NCBI GenBank assembly: GCA_001599755.1
Contig: BCHX01000004.1
Location: forward strand, 4,774,001-4,838,000
From: Gliomastix tumulicola
Taxonomy: Eukaryota; Ascomycota; Sordariomycetes; Hypocreales; Bionectriaceae
Reading direction: 5' to 3'
DNA length: 64,000 bases
Shown: positions 1 through 11,467 of the stretch, piece after piece
How the letters are laid out: every line of letters begins with the position of its first letter
Numbering within the stretch: the stretch's first letter is position 1
Position numbers and translations under genes: made by a program
Notes under the pieces: generated by a model
The model's database searches: none
What the model was told of the DNA's origin: nothing
Seen by the model: the letters and a program-made list of their open reading frames with translations, nothing else

Positions 1-1
1 A

Positions 2-2740
2 CCGGACGAGGCAGACGCGGCCCCCCAAGATCGCAACCCACAGCGCGCAGACGAAATCCCGAGCGCTCTGCGTCCCGGAGGCGGTGCGAGGTCGGAGACG
101 AATCCGTTCTTGAGGAAGAAGGTTCCTGAGAATCCGGCTACGCAAATCCCGCCGGCGACAGAATCGCTGGCGAGAATGGGCCTCGGCGAGTCAGAGGCGA
201 ACCCGTGGACTCGTCCTACTCCGAAGACGCAGGCAACTGAATCCTCCAGCGTGTACTCGCAGCCGTCTGGGAACCTCCACGACGGGAGCGACGCCTTTGT
301 TGTCGACCCGAACCGACCACCGATTCCTACGATACAGCCCGTGCTCGAGCCGGCAGAAGATTACCCCCAGCAGTCTTTCATCCAATCCCCGCTCGAGATC
401 CAGGAAAACCCCTGGAGCTCCAATACGACGAACATTCCTCTCCCGACACCTCCTCAAGCACTGAAGCCGACGCCCACGGGCAGCAATAATCCTTTTCTTT
501 CTAGCCCTCAAACTACCGGCCAGACCTCGTTGCAGCCGTCTCCTGCGCCGGTCCTTGGAGACACCGACCCATTTGCGCCAACTACACCGAGCAACTATTC
601 TACACCCCCTCCACAGCTCCCTCCGATCCCGTCACCATCGCCAGCTCTTATGTCCGTTCCGTCTGACGACGACGTCGACACGTCGACCGGAGGCCTCGAG
701 AAGAAGGGCAAGACCCCTACGAACGGGCCGCCTGTGCCGCAACCTCCAAGCCACGCTTACCCCGACGACGACAATATTTGGGATGATCTTGGGTCACTCG
801 ACAAGGGCAAAGGGAAGGCTGTCGAGCCAGCTGCCAACAGAGAGCCAGTGCCGACAGACGACTGGAACCTGATCGACATAGACTCCAGCTCCAGCTCTGC
901 GGCACTGGCCCAGAGCTCGAAGGATGCACCGCGCGAGGAGAATCAACAGCCACAGCTGCCGCCTCGACAGCCTGGAGAGGCGTCGCGATGGACTCCGCCA
1001 AGGCCCCCGGTTGACAGCAAGGCTGAAACATATCAAGTGAAGAAGATACGGTGGCATGATGTCAACGCGCCTGAAAATCCGCGAATATCGCCCATTCTTG
1101 TTCAGAATGAGAACGGTCCCTGCCCTCTTGTTGCCCTCGTCAATGCCCTCTCAATGACGACCTCTACTGATGCCGACGAGGCATCACTGGTGGCGGTCCT
1201 GCGGTCGAGAGAGCAAATCAGTCTTAACCTGCTGCTGGATGCTGTCTTCGAGGAACTGATGTCCCCGCGACGAACCAATGCGGACGTGGCCCTGCCTGAT
1301 GTGTCAGAGCTCTACGCCTTTCTACAAAGTCTCCATACTGGCATGAATGTCAATCCCCGATACGTTCCGACGGAGGAGATCCGAGAGGCATACAAGCACA
1401 CATCTCTGACGCAGCTCGACAGCGCTGAACGAGATCAACTCGTCCCCGGGACCTTCGAGAACACACACGAAATGGGCCTTTACGCTGCATTCAAGATCCC
1501 GCTGATTCACGGGTGGCTGGCACCGAACTCGGAACCGACGTACGGCGCACTCGAACGCCACGCGAATTCCTACGAGGACGCACAGAATCTTCTGTTTCGC
1601 GAGGAGGAGCTCGACAACAAGCTTTCCTCTCCCGACGGTCTGACGCTGGATGAGCAGCAGTTGTACCAGGATCTTGTGACCATCAAGCATTTCCTGAGCG
1701 AATCTGCCACACAGCTTACTGCATGGGGTATTCAGGTGATATCCAAGGCCATGAAGCCTGGTGGTTTTGCCATCCTGTTCCGAAACGACCACTTCAGCAC
1801 TGTTTACTGCCACCCGCAGACGAAACAGTTGGTGACACTGGTGACGGATTACGGATATCGGACGCATGAAGAGGTGGTCTGGGAGAGCTTGGTCGATATC
1901 AACGGCGAAAGGACCCAGTATCTATCTGGAGATTTCAGAGTAGTTGGGTCGTCTGAAGGCTCGACTAGCTTTGGGGAGTACTCTCATGATCGCGGTGGAG
2001 AGTGGACTACGGTCGACAACCGACGCGGGAGACCTAGAGAGCAATCGCAGCAGCACCAACAGCAGCCGCAGCAGCCAATTGAGCAGACTACAGACGAGCC
2101 ACCACTCTCGGCTGCTGAGCAAGAGGATCGGGATCTGGCTCTAGCTCTGCAACTGCAAGAGGAAGAGGATCAACGCCATCGAGAGGAGGTTGCACGGCGG
2201 CAGAGAGAGCAGGACCTGTCCAACCGAGTCATCGAGCAGCAAGGACGGCAACCATATGGCCAGATTCCTGGTATCCGCAACGTTTCAGGGCCAACCTTGC
2301 CTGGACCCTTGTCTGGTCAGACCACGGGCATCGCACCTGCTCGCCGAAGCTCCGCCAGCATTCAGTCCAACAGTACTCATCTCACCCCGACGCCGCAACA
2401 GACTCCTCGGCAGCAACCTCAACGGTCTCCTACCACTCAGCAAGTCCGCCCTTTGGTACCGCCTCGCCGGAACCTACCTCCGCGTCAGCGAGAGGAAGGG
2501 GCCGATGCGCCACCACCTTACGAGCAGGCTGCGCAGGATGAGCCGTACAATCCGCCACCGGGCCATCCCAACCACCCGAGTAGCTCCCCGGCCGTGTCGC
2601 GGCAGACCACAGCGACCAGTGCGCGGAATGTGCCTGCAACACCGGCTCGTCAGGGACAGCGTGTATCAGGGCAAACCGCCGGCCCTGGCCTACGACCAAC
2701 TGGCAGCAACTCTAGTGGGAGGGACTGCATTGTTATGTGA
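2..2740 (+). CDS. MINDY-family (FAM63/DUF544) deubiquitinase, 5' partial
   Basis: The frame is open to the left edge, so the start lies outside the window; no in-frame ATG marks the N terminus here. A long Pro/Ser/Gln-rich low-complexity N-terminal region precedes the catalytic domain. The domain has the MINDY nucleophile motif QNENGPCPL (Cys codon at 1121-1123) and the later FRNDHFSTVY motif with the catalytic His (codon at 1790-1792). MINDY enzymes are cysteine peptidases that trim K48-linked ubiquitin chains. After the catalytic domain come Gln-rich stretches and an acidic/Ala/Leu helix (LALALQLQEEED) that looks like a ubiquitin-interacting motif. The protein ends in Cys-Ile-Val-Met, a CaaX-type prenylation signal, which suggests membrane attachment. 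No intron is visible in the part present. Confidence 0.9.
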   Translation, partial: PDEADAAPQDRNPQRADEIPSALRPGGGARSETNPFLRKKVPENPATQIPPATESLARMGLGESEANPWTRPTPKTQATESSSVYSQPSGNLHDGSDAFVVDPNRPPIPTIQPVLEPAEDYPQQSFIQSPLEIQENPWSSNTTNIPLPTPPQALKPTPTGSNNPFLSSPQTTGQTSLQPSPAPVLGDTDPFAPTTPSNYSTPPPQLPPIPSPSPALMSVPSDDDVDTSTGGLEKKGKTPTNGPPVPQPPSHAYPDDDNIWDDLGSLDKGKGKAVEPAANREPVPTDDWNLIDIDSSSSSAALAQSSKDAPREENQQPQLPPRQPGEASRWTPPRPPVDSKAETYQVKKIRWHDVNAPENPRISPILVQNENGPCPLVALVNALSMTTSTDADEASLVAVLRSREQISLNLLLDAVFEELMSPRRTNADVALPDVSELYAFLQSLHTGMNVNPRYVPTEEIREAYKHTSLTQLDSAERDQLVPGTFENTHEMGLYAAFKIPLIHGWLAPNSEPTYGALERHANSYEDAQNLLFREEELDNKLSSPDGLTLDEQQLYQDLVTIKHFLSESATQLTAWGIQVISKAMKPGGFAILFRNDHFSTVYCHPQTKQLVTLVTDYGYRTHEEVVWESLVDINGERTQYLSGDFRVVGSSEGSTSFGEYSHDRGGEWTTVDNRRGRPREQSQQHQQQPQQPIEQTTDEPPLSAAEQEDRDLALALQLQEEEDQRHREEVARRQREQDLSNRVIEQQGRQPYGQIPGIRNVSGPTLPGPLSGQTTGIAPARRSSASIQSNSTHLTPTPQQTPRQQPQRSPTTQQVRPLVPPRRNLPPRQREEGADAPPPYEQAAQDEPYNPPPGHPNHPSSSPAVSRQTTATSARNVPATPARQGQRVSGQTAGPGLRPTGSNSSGRDCIVM

Positions 2741-3462
2741 TAGAGAGACGTCTACTAGCGCAGCAGTTGGATTTTGGGCTGTTTCAAATTAGGCTATAAG
2801 ATGGCCGTGCTTGATGAGAGGACGGATTGGTTAATGACTGTTTCTCAGCGGAACGAGGCGATGAGATATGGGAGTCTGGCGCCAGTTGGCTTACGAGCAT
2901 CAGAGGGTGCTTTTTCTTGTGCTTTGAATACTAGTAGTAGGGGATTATAATTAAGGTATATACGCTATCGACCTTACGGGGTAGGATTTTATCGTTTTCT
3001 GGAATGGATTAGCTAGAATACCAATATACACAGCGAGCTTTCACATCCGTTTTCTTCATTCATTCGTGGTGAGGTTTATGGCAGACTTGGTTGAACCAAA
3101 TTTGACCTTGTCTGATGACAGAATAGGCACAAGTGGGCGTGCTAATCTCTTGCGTAAGGGCCATGTGGAGCAACAAACTGCCTAAAGAAGGATAAATACG
3201 GTGCGTATTTTCGAATTATCACCTCCGCCGAAATTCAATGACGACGAGACCGGAGAAAGTAAACAATCCACCTCCTGCTTCAGGGGCCGTGATGAACAGA
3301 ACAGGCTGCTTTTTTACCAACAGTCACAAACCCTTGGTTGTTCACTTTCCTGTTGACATCGTCAACAACTGAACACCACCAGAAATCCCGCTAGCGCATA
3401 CGACAGGGGGACGAATCCAATCCGAGGAAGAAAAAAGCGAAGCATCACAAGGGGCAGCAACC
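2741..3462. other. Intergenic, MINDY 3' side to reductase promoter
   Basis: No coding sequence is supported in these 722 bases. They should hold the 3' UTR of the MINDY gene and the promoter and 5' UTR of the next gene, both on the plus strand. Confidence 0.6.
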
Positions 3463-4395
3463 ATGGCGACTCTGGGGCCGTATCTCGAAGGTTGGATGCC
3501 GCCGACCCGGGAGAACTGGGAATTTATCCTAAAAGTATGGCAGTGGTCATTCCCAATCGTACGTTCCCCTTCCCCCCCGTCACCGCTCACTCATTCACTA
3601 ACCTCGACCATCAAGTTCGGCTCAGTGCAATGGGTCGTCAGGTGGTACGGCATGGGCAAAACCTCCGTCGCCAGCCGCCTCAACCTCCCCGGCCGCCTCG
3701 CCTGGCTGACGATGGAGTCCCCCGGCTTTGTTACTCTCCTTTACATCATGCGGACGCTCACGCCGCCGGACCACGACCTCCCCTGGCAGAACAAAGTCCT
3801 CGCGGGCCTCTTCGTCATCCACTACGCCTACCGCGCCGTCGCCTTCCCCTTCCTGCAGCCGAGCATCGCGCCCATGCACGTCTTCGTCTGGTGCTCGGCC
3901 GTCTGCTTCCAGGTGCTCAACGCGACGTCCCTCGCGGGCTGGCTCGCGGCCTACGGGACAGTGACGGAGGAAGCATGGCGGGACACCGTGCCGCTGCCGC
4001 AGTTTGCGCTGGGGATCCTCATCTTCTACGTCGGGCTTGCGTCCAACTTCTTCCACGACGAGGAGCTGCGTGAGATCCGTCGGAGGGAGATGGCGCGTCG
4101 GCAGCGCGATGATGCGCAGAAGAGTGGCGGCGACGGCGGTGCGAAGAAGTACTACCGTATCCCGCAGGCGGGGCTGTTCAGATATGTGCTGTATCCGCAC
4201 TATCTGTGCGAGTGGTTCGAGTGGTTTGGGTTCTGGACGGCGTGCGGGTTTGGGTGTCGGCCGGCGATGGCGTTCCTGCTGAACGAGATCTTTGTCATGC
4301 TGCCGCGGGCGGTGAACGGGCGGCGGTGGTATGTCGAGACGTTTGGGGAGGATAAGATTGGGAAGAAGTATGCTGTCATTCCGGGGGTGATCTGA
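3463..4395 (+). CDS. Steroid 5-alpha-reductase-like membrane enzyme (SRD5A family)
   Basis: I model two exons, 3463-3558 and 3616-4395, giving 291 residues. The 57-nt intron starts GTACGT, has CTAAC near its end and stops at AAG. Because its length is a multiple of three without a stop, the frame also reads straight through. Family members reduce an enone double bond with NADPH in the ER membrane. Seen motifs are WYGMGKTSV near residue 40, RLNLPGR, several hydrophobic membrane spans, the HDEELREIRR segment, and the family's C-terminal region GLFRYVLYPHY...EWFEWFGFW, followed by a terminal FGEDKIGKKYAVIPG stretch like other family members. Length fits the family. The natural substrate in fungi is not shown by the sequence. 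Confidence 0.85.
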   Translation: MATLGPYLEGWMPPTRENWEFILKVWQWSFPIVRSPSPPSPLTHSLTSTIKFGSVQWVVRWYGMGKTSVASRLNLPGRLAWLTMESPGFVTLLYIMRTLTPPDHDLPWQNKVLAGLFVIHYAYRAVAFPFLQPSIAPMHVFVWCSAVCFQVLNATSLAGWLAAYGTVTEEAWRDTVPLPQFALGILIFYVGLASNFFHDEELREIRRREMARRQRDDAQKSGGDGGAKKYYRIPQAGLFRYVLYPHYLCEWFEWFGFWTACGFGCRPAMAFLLNEIFVMLPRAVNGRRWYVETFGEDKIGKKYAVIPGVI

Positions 4396-4824
4396 GCTGT
4401 CGTTTCGCGACTCACGCAGTATTCGGGTGCTAGAGGCAAACATACATGCTAGACGCACCACGATGGGGATGGATGGATATATAGAACGTTGAACAATATC
4501 AAACTCTAGACTCTTCATTAATATCCATGCTACTCGTGTCTAAATCACCACAGCGCCCTTCCTGTGCGCCCTCCACGCAATATCCTAGTGTGAATATGGA
4601 ACAAAAAGAGAAACGGGGAACGCCAGTCGCTCCCTTGAAGCCACCCCTAGAAGTTTCCCGCTCGAAGCCCTCCACGCGCGTCATTCATGCCGTGATCAGA
4701 TATGGGGAAAAAGTATGTTGCCCCTCTGTACTTGTATTGTTCATTCTCTCTCCAGCTCTTCTTTTTTGTACACGGAAACCGAAAAAAGGGGGGAATAGGA
4801 TGTCAAAGACAGAACTTCCAACTA
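4396..4824. other. Convergent intergenic region
   Basis: This is the shared 3' side of the reductase (plus) and the DnaJ gene (minus). I see no coding sequence. Confidence 0.6.
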
Positions 4825-6036
4825 TCACCGCGCCAAGCCGAGCTTCTGCAGCCGATCGCACGAGGGCATCTTGAAGTTGTTGGCCGTGGCCATCTTCTCC
4901 GGGTCCTGGTACCACCACCCCTGCGCCTGCTCCCTCAGCCGCCGCTTGTACGTGATCTCGTGCTCGCACTCGTTGCGCAGGTGGCGCACGAGGTTGACCT
5001 CAGCGGTGCGGTCCAGCTGCTGCAGGTTCTTGTCCGTCCAGCCGTCCAGGTCCGCCGGGTCGACAAAGTACTTGATGCCGAGCGTCGCCGTCTCGCGGCC
5101 GTGGACGTACGTCGGCTGCAGCGGGTTGTCGTAGACCATGTGCGGCGTGGGCGGGGTCGAGGGCCCGCCAAAGTTGAAGAGGGAGGTGAGCATCGGGAGG
5201 ACGAAGAAGAGGAGGATCGGGATGAGGCCGATGAGGTTCTGCAGCGGGCTCTGCTGCTGCTGCTGTTGCTGGCCGTTGCCGGGGTTGGCTTCCCGCGGGC
5301 GGCGACGCGGTCGGGCGCCGCCGAACTGGTGGACGCGGATGCCGGGGCCTCCGCCGAAGTTGAAGACGAACTCGGGGCCTGTGTCAAAGACTGAAGATTA
5401 GTATTCGTGGAACTGCTCGGTGACACATCACCCGTGACAAAACACAAGGGGGGGGGCGTGTGGGTGGGTGGGTGGCTGCATATCCGACGACTTACCTCCA
5501 AACCCGCCTCCGCCGCCAAAGAACCGCGCAAACATCTCCTCCGGACTCAGCTCCTCCTCCCACATGCCACCCGGTCTCCCACCACCACCGCCACCAAACC
5601 CAGGCGGTGCCCGCGCCCCTCCTCCTCCTCCAAACCCGGAGAACGGGTTCTGCGCCTGCGCGGCCTGGAACCGGCTATCCGGGTCGCCGCCGAACCGGTC
5701 GTACTTGTCCCTCTTCTCCTTGTCGCCCAGGATGCCGAACGCGCGGCTGACCATCTTGAAGGCCTCGTCGGCGTGCTCGTGGCCGTTCTTGTCCGGGTGC
5801 GTCAGCAGCGACTGCTTGCGGTACGCCTTCTTGATCTCGCCATCGCTGCACGTCGCGCGCACGGCCTCGATCCCGAGGATGTCGTAGAAGGCCGTCGCCT
5901 GGCAGCGGCGGATGCGGAGCACGGCGGCCTCCTGCTCGACGGTGAAGGTACGGCCCTGGTTGCCCTGGCGGTGCTCGCGGGAGCGGGCGCCGCCGCTGCT
6001 GCCTGAGTCGGCGCCCGAGGCTGTGGCGCTGGGCAT
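4825..6036 (-). CDS. ER membrane DnaJ (J-domain) co-chaperone, HLJ1/DNAJB12-like
   Basis: I model two exons on the minus strand, 6036-5496 and 5390-4825, giving 368 residues. The intron starts GTAAG, has a CTAAT branch-like site and ends CAG; the splice joins the frame exactly. The J domain lies at about residues 47-115 with the HPD signature in LLTHPDKNG. A Gly/Phe-rich linker follows, then a poly-Gln tract, then one hydrophobic span (LIGLIPILLFFVLP) and a DUF1977-type C terminus. This arrangement matches HLJ1/DNAJB12-type J proteins, which sit in the ER membrane and stimulate Hsp70 on the cytosolic side during ER-associated degradation. That role is taken from the family. Confidence 0.88.
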
Positions 6037-7035
6037 CGGTCAGATGGGGGGTTTGGTTTGGTTTTGGAGCCTTCCGGATGAGATGTATTCGGTCGGCGTT
6101 GGCTTCGTCGTTGGTGCGCGCGCGCGGCGGGGGGGAGGTTATCGGGGGATGGGAAGTTCGCGAGGGCTCGGGGTCGGGTTGCGGACTTTGTCCTGGAGGG
6201 AGGGAGACTGCGTGTGTCTCAGTCGCCTTGGCCCGGTCGTTGCCCGTTGCAGCAATGGTTCTTCGTTGATTATTCTGCCTCCCGGAGGACTTGAGTAGAG
6301 GTGAGGGGAATCGGATCGAGGCGTGGACAGCAACCGCACAACGAGTGACGCTGGTTCAAGCAACAGTGAAGAGATTGGAGGGATTGACGATGGCAGGGAT
6401 GGACGGCGTCGGAGTCGTGCTTAAGGGCTGGCTGATGGGCGAAGACAGGTTCGCGAGGTCTGTATTTTTTTGTGGTCGTCGTGTCTGGTGATTGTTGGTC
6501 TGGGTCTCTCCACGCGGAAGGACAGATAAGATGGTCTGTCCCTGTTCGGCTTCTAGACCGTTGGGGTGGAGGCGCTAGATATAGCGGGTAGACAGCGAAC
6601 TCAGGGACCTGGAGTGAGACATGACAGAGAAGACAGAAATACTGGACCAGGAGTGGGCATTGGATAAACGCGTCAGTAGCGGATTAAAGTGTCACTATCT
6701 GTACAGAACCCACATCACCACCTGGTCGTAGGCGTTGGTGTCTCTGCCCAGCAGGGTGGTAAGACGTTGAAGAGTGGTACAGACGAAGCACGTGGTGAAG
6801 CGATCATTCTCACAAGAAGGTCTATGTTAGAATCGCATGAGATACCTACGCAAAGGCAGAGCCCGTAGCTGAGTGGTATCAAACATCATTCACCATACTG
6901 GGCATAATCGCGTGAAATACTGTAGGGTAGTCAATTGAATTTACACGCTGACGATTTCTACGGGCACATCCGCCCCTGGAGAATCTGATCTGCGCAACGA
7001 CTATCAACTTCTACAACCGCCCATCTTTACCCAAC
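6037..7035. other. Intergenic, upstream of the DnaJ gene
   Basis: About 1 kb between the DnaJ start and the end of the GH5 gene, both on the minus strand. Short open frames occur but none has a recognisable domain or convincing coding character. Confidence 0.5.
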
Positions 7036-8153
7036 TTACGCGCCGATGAAGGGTTGGATGTCGCCGAGAACCTGCGCGTAGATGATGCCATCAGCAGGCT
7101 CAATGCTGTACATATAGTCCGCCCACCAGGGACCAGCAGCCCACCACAGCCAGCCCGTCCACACGTCCGAGTTGTCGAGGAGGAACTGCAGCTCGTTGAC
7201 GACCCCCTCGACACAGGTAGGATCGATCGTGCCCGCCGTCTCACCGAGAATACCGATCTTGCCGTTGTCACGCAGCCACTGCGTCGCCGCAGTCACACGC
7301 TCGACGCCAATGCTCGCCGAGACACACGTCTCGTGCGTGCCCGAGCTGTCCTCGTCGAGGTACTGGTGCATCTCGTACACGAGGCGGTCCTCCGGGTCCG
7401 TCAGGTCGACCAGGGCCTCGGCGTTGCCGCTCGAGATCCACGAGTGGGCGCCGCTCCACGAGTTGCCCTCGACGAAGATGTACTGCGAGGTGGCGCCCGC
7501 GGCGCGGATGGCGTCGATGGCGGCCTGGTTGAGGTCGCGGACGAGCGAGTTCTCCATGTCGTGGTACTCGTTGTTGGTGTCGAAGACGACGAGGTCGTTG
7601 TCGACGAAGCGCGTGGCGATGGTCGTCCACCAGGCCTTCCAGCCGTCGATGTCGGCGATGATCTCGTCGTAGTAGCGGCCGTAGTTGTGAGGGTCGATCA
7701 CGGCATATAGGCCCCTGGGGAAGCGGAATTGTCAGCATGCGGGTGCTGTGGATGGTAGGTGAAGAGTCAATGGGTGACGGGTGCTAACGTACTTGCCAGT
7801 GATGTGATCGACAGTCGTCTGGAGACCCTCGAAATAGGTCTCGTTGACAGTGCCGGCCAGCTCGTCGGGGACGAGACGCTCCATGCGGGTGTTGATCCGG
7901 AACGTGTTCATGCCAGTGGCGGCAAGAGTCTGGACGCCCTGTCAGTTCTCAGGCCTCAACTTAACTCGCTCCCTCGCGGACTCACGTCAATGGACTCGGC
8001 CGTGGGCCAGGTGTAGTGCCTGCCCAGCTCGCCAGGGAAGACGGTCTCTCCAAACTCGGCGCCGGCCTGGTTGGTGCCGGTAAAGATGAAGCTCTGCGCA
8101 GAGGCGCTGCCAGCCGCAGCGGCGACGGCAATGGATGCAGTTGCGAAGCGCAT
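7036..8153 (-). CDS. Secreted GH5 endo-beta-1,4-glucanase (cellulase)
   Basis: I model three exons on the minus strand, 8153-7986, 7938-7793 and 7714-7036, giving 330 residues; both introns (47 and 78 nt) have good GTGAG/GTACG donors and CAG acceptors. A signal peptide of about 19 residues ends in an Ala-Ser-Ala site. The GH5 fold follows directly without a carbohydrate-binding module. Visible are TFRINTRME, AVIDPHNYGRYY, the acid/base Glu in TNNEYHDM and the nucleophile Glu in GILGETAG, plus the Trp-rich WTGWLWWAAGPWW end. These fit the fungal GH5 subfamily 5 endoglucanases, which cut internal bonds of cellulose outside the cell. Confidence 0.92.
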
Positions 8154-8920
8154 GTTTGCGGTTCAAGCTCGTCAATGGGCTGTTGGTGTCCACGACCAGG
8201 AGCAGACAATGCATCAATGCCGGACCTCTCAACGTCTTTATACTCGCCCTTTCCCGGAGCCTCTCGCTCCGCCATGACTTCACCAACTCGCCTGGTGCTC
8301 GATTAACCGACAGCCCGGGAAAGACGGAGCGTCCAGACGCGACTTCTTTGAGCTGCCCGCCGTCCGGGGTTCGTTTCTTCCTCAATGCCACACGGCAGAA
8401 TTGCCGGCCGCCAAGTACGCCTCCAGTACGAAATCTGGGGCGGACTCCCTCCGCAGTGGGGGAATTGCCCCCTGGCAGCCGGGTATTGATTCACTGGATG
8501 ACGATGGCAGCTGCCAGGCGGAATCGAGGAACCATGCCTTTTTACCTTAGGGACATGGTTCTCCCGCCCAGCAAAACGCCTCAAAGATCCGCACTAGTTG
8601 CTCGTTTCAGGGGCTCAACGCGGAGCGCCTCCCTCCGCGCTGTCCCTGAGGAGGCGGCTGCATCACGCCACGCTGCACAATTGGATTGCCGCCGCTGCTT
8701 TGATCCTCTTGCAGGGCAATGATCGACACGGGGGGGGGGAGTCTGCAATGGGGTGAAACAGCATTGTTTCCTTCATTAATATGCGAAAGGCCTGCACTGC
8801 ATTTTCGGCCCGGCCATACTGTCGGATACTACTCTAACTACTGACCCAATACATGGTCGTGGGATGTCAGGTCCCGTAACTAAACAAAACAAATCCGCCG
8901 GAGAAAAGATCTACATCCCA
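8154..8920. other. Intergenic, GH5 promoter region
   Basis: Upstream of the GH5 gene and downstream of the RBR gene. A short G run (ggggggggg) lies near 8731. No gene is supported. Confidence 0.55.
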
Positions 8921-11467
8921 TCATACTCGTCGTTGCTGCAACGCTATCGCATATGTCTCGCCCGATATCTGCGTGGGCGCTATCCCGTTCGTGCGGAACG
9001 GACACGCTGCGCCGTGGGCATTTACATTGTACTGGCCCTGCCCGAGACCGATTTTCGCCCAGTCCGCCAGGCACTCCCAGCAGAATTGGTACAGGCACTG
9101 CGAGCCTGTCGGTTGTCAGCCACGTTCTGTTTTGCGCCGGGGGTTGGATAGTCGTGATGATGATGATGATGGGGACTTACAGGTCATGTGGAAGCACATG
9201 TCCCCCTTCTGGATGTTCCGACGGCACTTCGGACACGGCTTCGTGTTCTTCTTTATCCAGGCGGTTGTCTTCTGGTAGTCGGGGTCGCCATGCTGCTTGA
9301 CGCTGTCGTACTGCGCGCAAGTCTGGCCCTCGTGCCACGCCACGCTGTGCGTAAAGCACATCTGGAAGCCACACTCCCGGCACTGGACCTGCGGACTGTC
9401 GCTGTCGTCGTACAGGGCTCCGTTTGAGCAGCCCTGACGGAGGCACCATCGGAACGTGGGTTCTTGGCTCAGGACGTTGAGACTCAGGTACTTGTCGTAT
9501 CTGGGACGAGGTCAGTCGGCGCGCGCTCTGGGTGAGGGGCATGGGCTCACTCAGGGTACTCACGTCTGGAATGTCTCCTCCTTGGCATACAACTGAATCT
9601 CGTCGTAGCCCAACACGCGCCCGCAGTCGGCCGAGGGGCACGTGAGTCGGTTCGTCCCGCTCCTCCCGTGCTGCTCCAGCTGTGTCTCCAGATGCCTCTG
9701 CAGGCATCCCGTGCAGAAGTCGATCTCGTGCTGGCAGTACTCGACGCCGCCGTTGCAATGGTCGACAACGTTCCGCGAGCAGAACCCGATCTCGTGGCGG
9801 CATCCCACCCCCATCTTGATCGGGAACAGGAGCGTCTGCCACACCCAGTCGCCGTAGAAGCCGCTGCAGACGTCGAGCCAGTCCTCGGACCCGTCGATGT
9901 CGATGTCGAGAATCTCCTCCGCGCAGAAGGCGCACTCCCTGGCGCGCTCGGCCGTGCGGCGGCGCAGGAAGTTGGCGAAGAGCGGGACGTGGATGCTCTG
10001 CCCGTTCTGGTCGATGCGGACCATCTTGATCTCGCCCACGTCGATGGTGAGATCGAGCGGGCTGTGCATCTTCCTCGACGAGATGAGCGTGAAATGGAGT
10101 CGCCAGGCGAGATCGAGGGCCTCCTCATCTAGCGAGAGGTCCCTCAGGGCGTTCCGGAGCGTCAGGGCACGGTTGTACGCGTCCATCTGGACGTGGATGT
10201 TCCCATCTCCGAGCTCACGGAGCAGTCTCTCTGGTGTACGACTGCTACGGCCACGACCCAGGACGTTGGCTTCACACCCCGGTGCTGGGCAGACGATCCA
10301 GTTGATCTGATCTAGCTTGTCCCACCAGTTGTTGGCGAGCGAGGCCTTGACGCCCTCGAGGTAGCATGGCGAGCAGATGTTCTTGGAGCAGCAAGTTGTC
10401 GGCCGCGCCTTGGATCGGAACTCGTTCATACGCCGGGTGGAGGCTGGTGCGCCGTCCTTGCGTACGATCTTGGGGCGGTGGCAGAGATCGCACGTGAGCA
10501 GCGTCAGGTCGTCGGTGTTGACGGACCCGGCGAATTGGCAGGCCTGACCCGGGGTGAGGCGTACGTCCAGGGACCGGTTGGTCAGCGTGTCCGTCGTGAG
10601 CTCGTGCACGAAGAGGGCGACTTCGGGGCGGTCGTCGTTGGGCATTGTCGTCTCGTGGCCGCTGGTCGCGATGGCAAGGGCCAGTATGGCTCGAGGCGTC
10701 CACGCGATGTCCGCCATGGATGCGTCCTGGGTCCTCATCGCACTGGCGTGCAGGGCTTGCTGGCTCTCGAGGGCCTGGTGGGCGTCGAGGAGTCTGTTCT
10801 CGAGGGTCGTGACCTGAGCCCTGAGACGCTCGTTGTTGGCTATCACCTCGGCGACAGCGTCCATCTGGGACTGCACCGCGGCCACGATCTCGGCCTCCAC
10901 CCCTCCGATGTGTGTGGGCGCCTCGATATCGTGCTCCCGGGCGAACCTCTCCTCGTTCTCCTGGTTCTGCCGCCAGATGCGGTCCTCGTACTCCCAGATC
11001 GTGGCCCGGTGCTGCTGGGCCTCCATCCTGTGCTGCGCGACCTCGCTCTCGTGCCTCCTCTTCAGCTCCTCGTTCTCGAGCCGCATGTGCGCCACGTCCT
11101 CCTGCAGCTGCAGCACCCGCTGCGCGTTCAGCCCCAGGATCGCCTCCCGCTGCATCCGCTGCCCTTCGTCCCGCAGGACCTGCTCCCGCAGCCGCGCGAT
11201 CTCGGCGTCCTTGCTCGCCACGTCCTGCTCGAGGACCGCCTGCTGGTGGGTCATGGCGTTGATGATGGCCTCGGCGCTGGCGGCCAGGATCTGCGAGCGG
11301 AGCGGCTCGTCGGCGTCGGCGTCGTCGGATTCGGTGATGGGCGTCAGGGGGCCTGAGGAGGAGCTCGCGGGGGGGCTGGGGCGCCTGTCGACGGGGCGCC
11401 TGACGACGGGCTCGGGTTTCTTGGAGGAGGTGAGGACGCCCGAGAGCTTCTTTCGTAGCTTCATCAT
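8921..11467 (-). CDS. RBR-type (RING-IBR-RING) E3 ubiquitin ligase with coiled coil
   Basis: I model three exons on the minus strand, 11467-9564, 9500-9181 and 9105-8921, giving 802 residues; the splices restore the C-terminal zinc module. Residues about 75-240 are highly charged and heptad-like, probably coiled coil. A first Cys-rich cluster (TCDLC...CPAPGC) lies at about 326-400 and a second at about 512-615. An IBR-like cluster with CRECGFQMC follows at about 653-700. RING2 (KPCPKCRRNIQKGDMCFHMTC, spanning the second intron) follows at about 722-760; its CFHM cysteine sits where RBR ligases carry the ubiquitin thioester. RBR enzymes pass ubiquitin through that Cys to substrate. The extra Cys cluster before RING1 is unusual. 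Confidence 0.85.

Noticed and set aside
3622..4518. 298-residue frame antisense to the 5-alpha-reductase-like gene
   Set aside because: Mirror frame of a GC-rich coding exon; Arg/Pro-rich without a domain.
9177..9935. 252-residue open frame on the minus strand overlapping the RBR gene
   Set aside because: It is an Arg/Leu/Pro-rich alternate frame of the real RBR exons.
10478..11356. 292-residue plus-strand frame opposite the RBR coiled-coil region
   Set aside because: Val/Leu/Arg-rich antisense shadow of the charged coiled-coil coding region.
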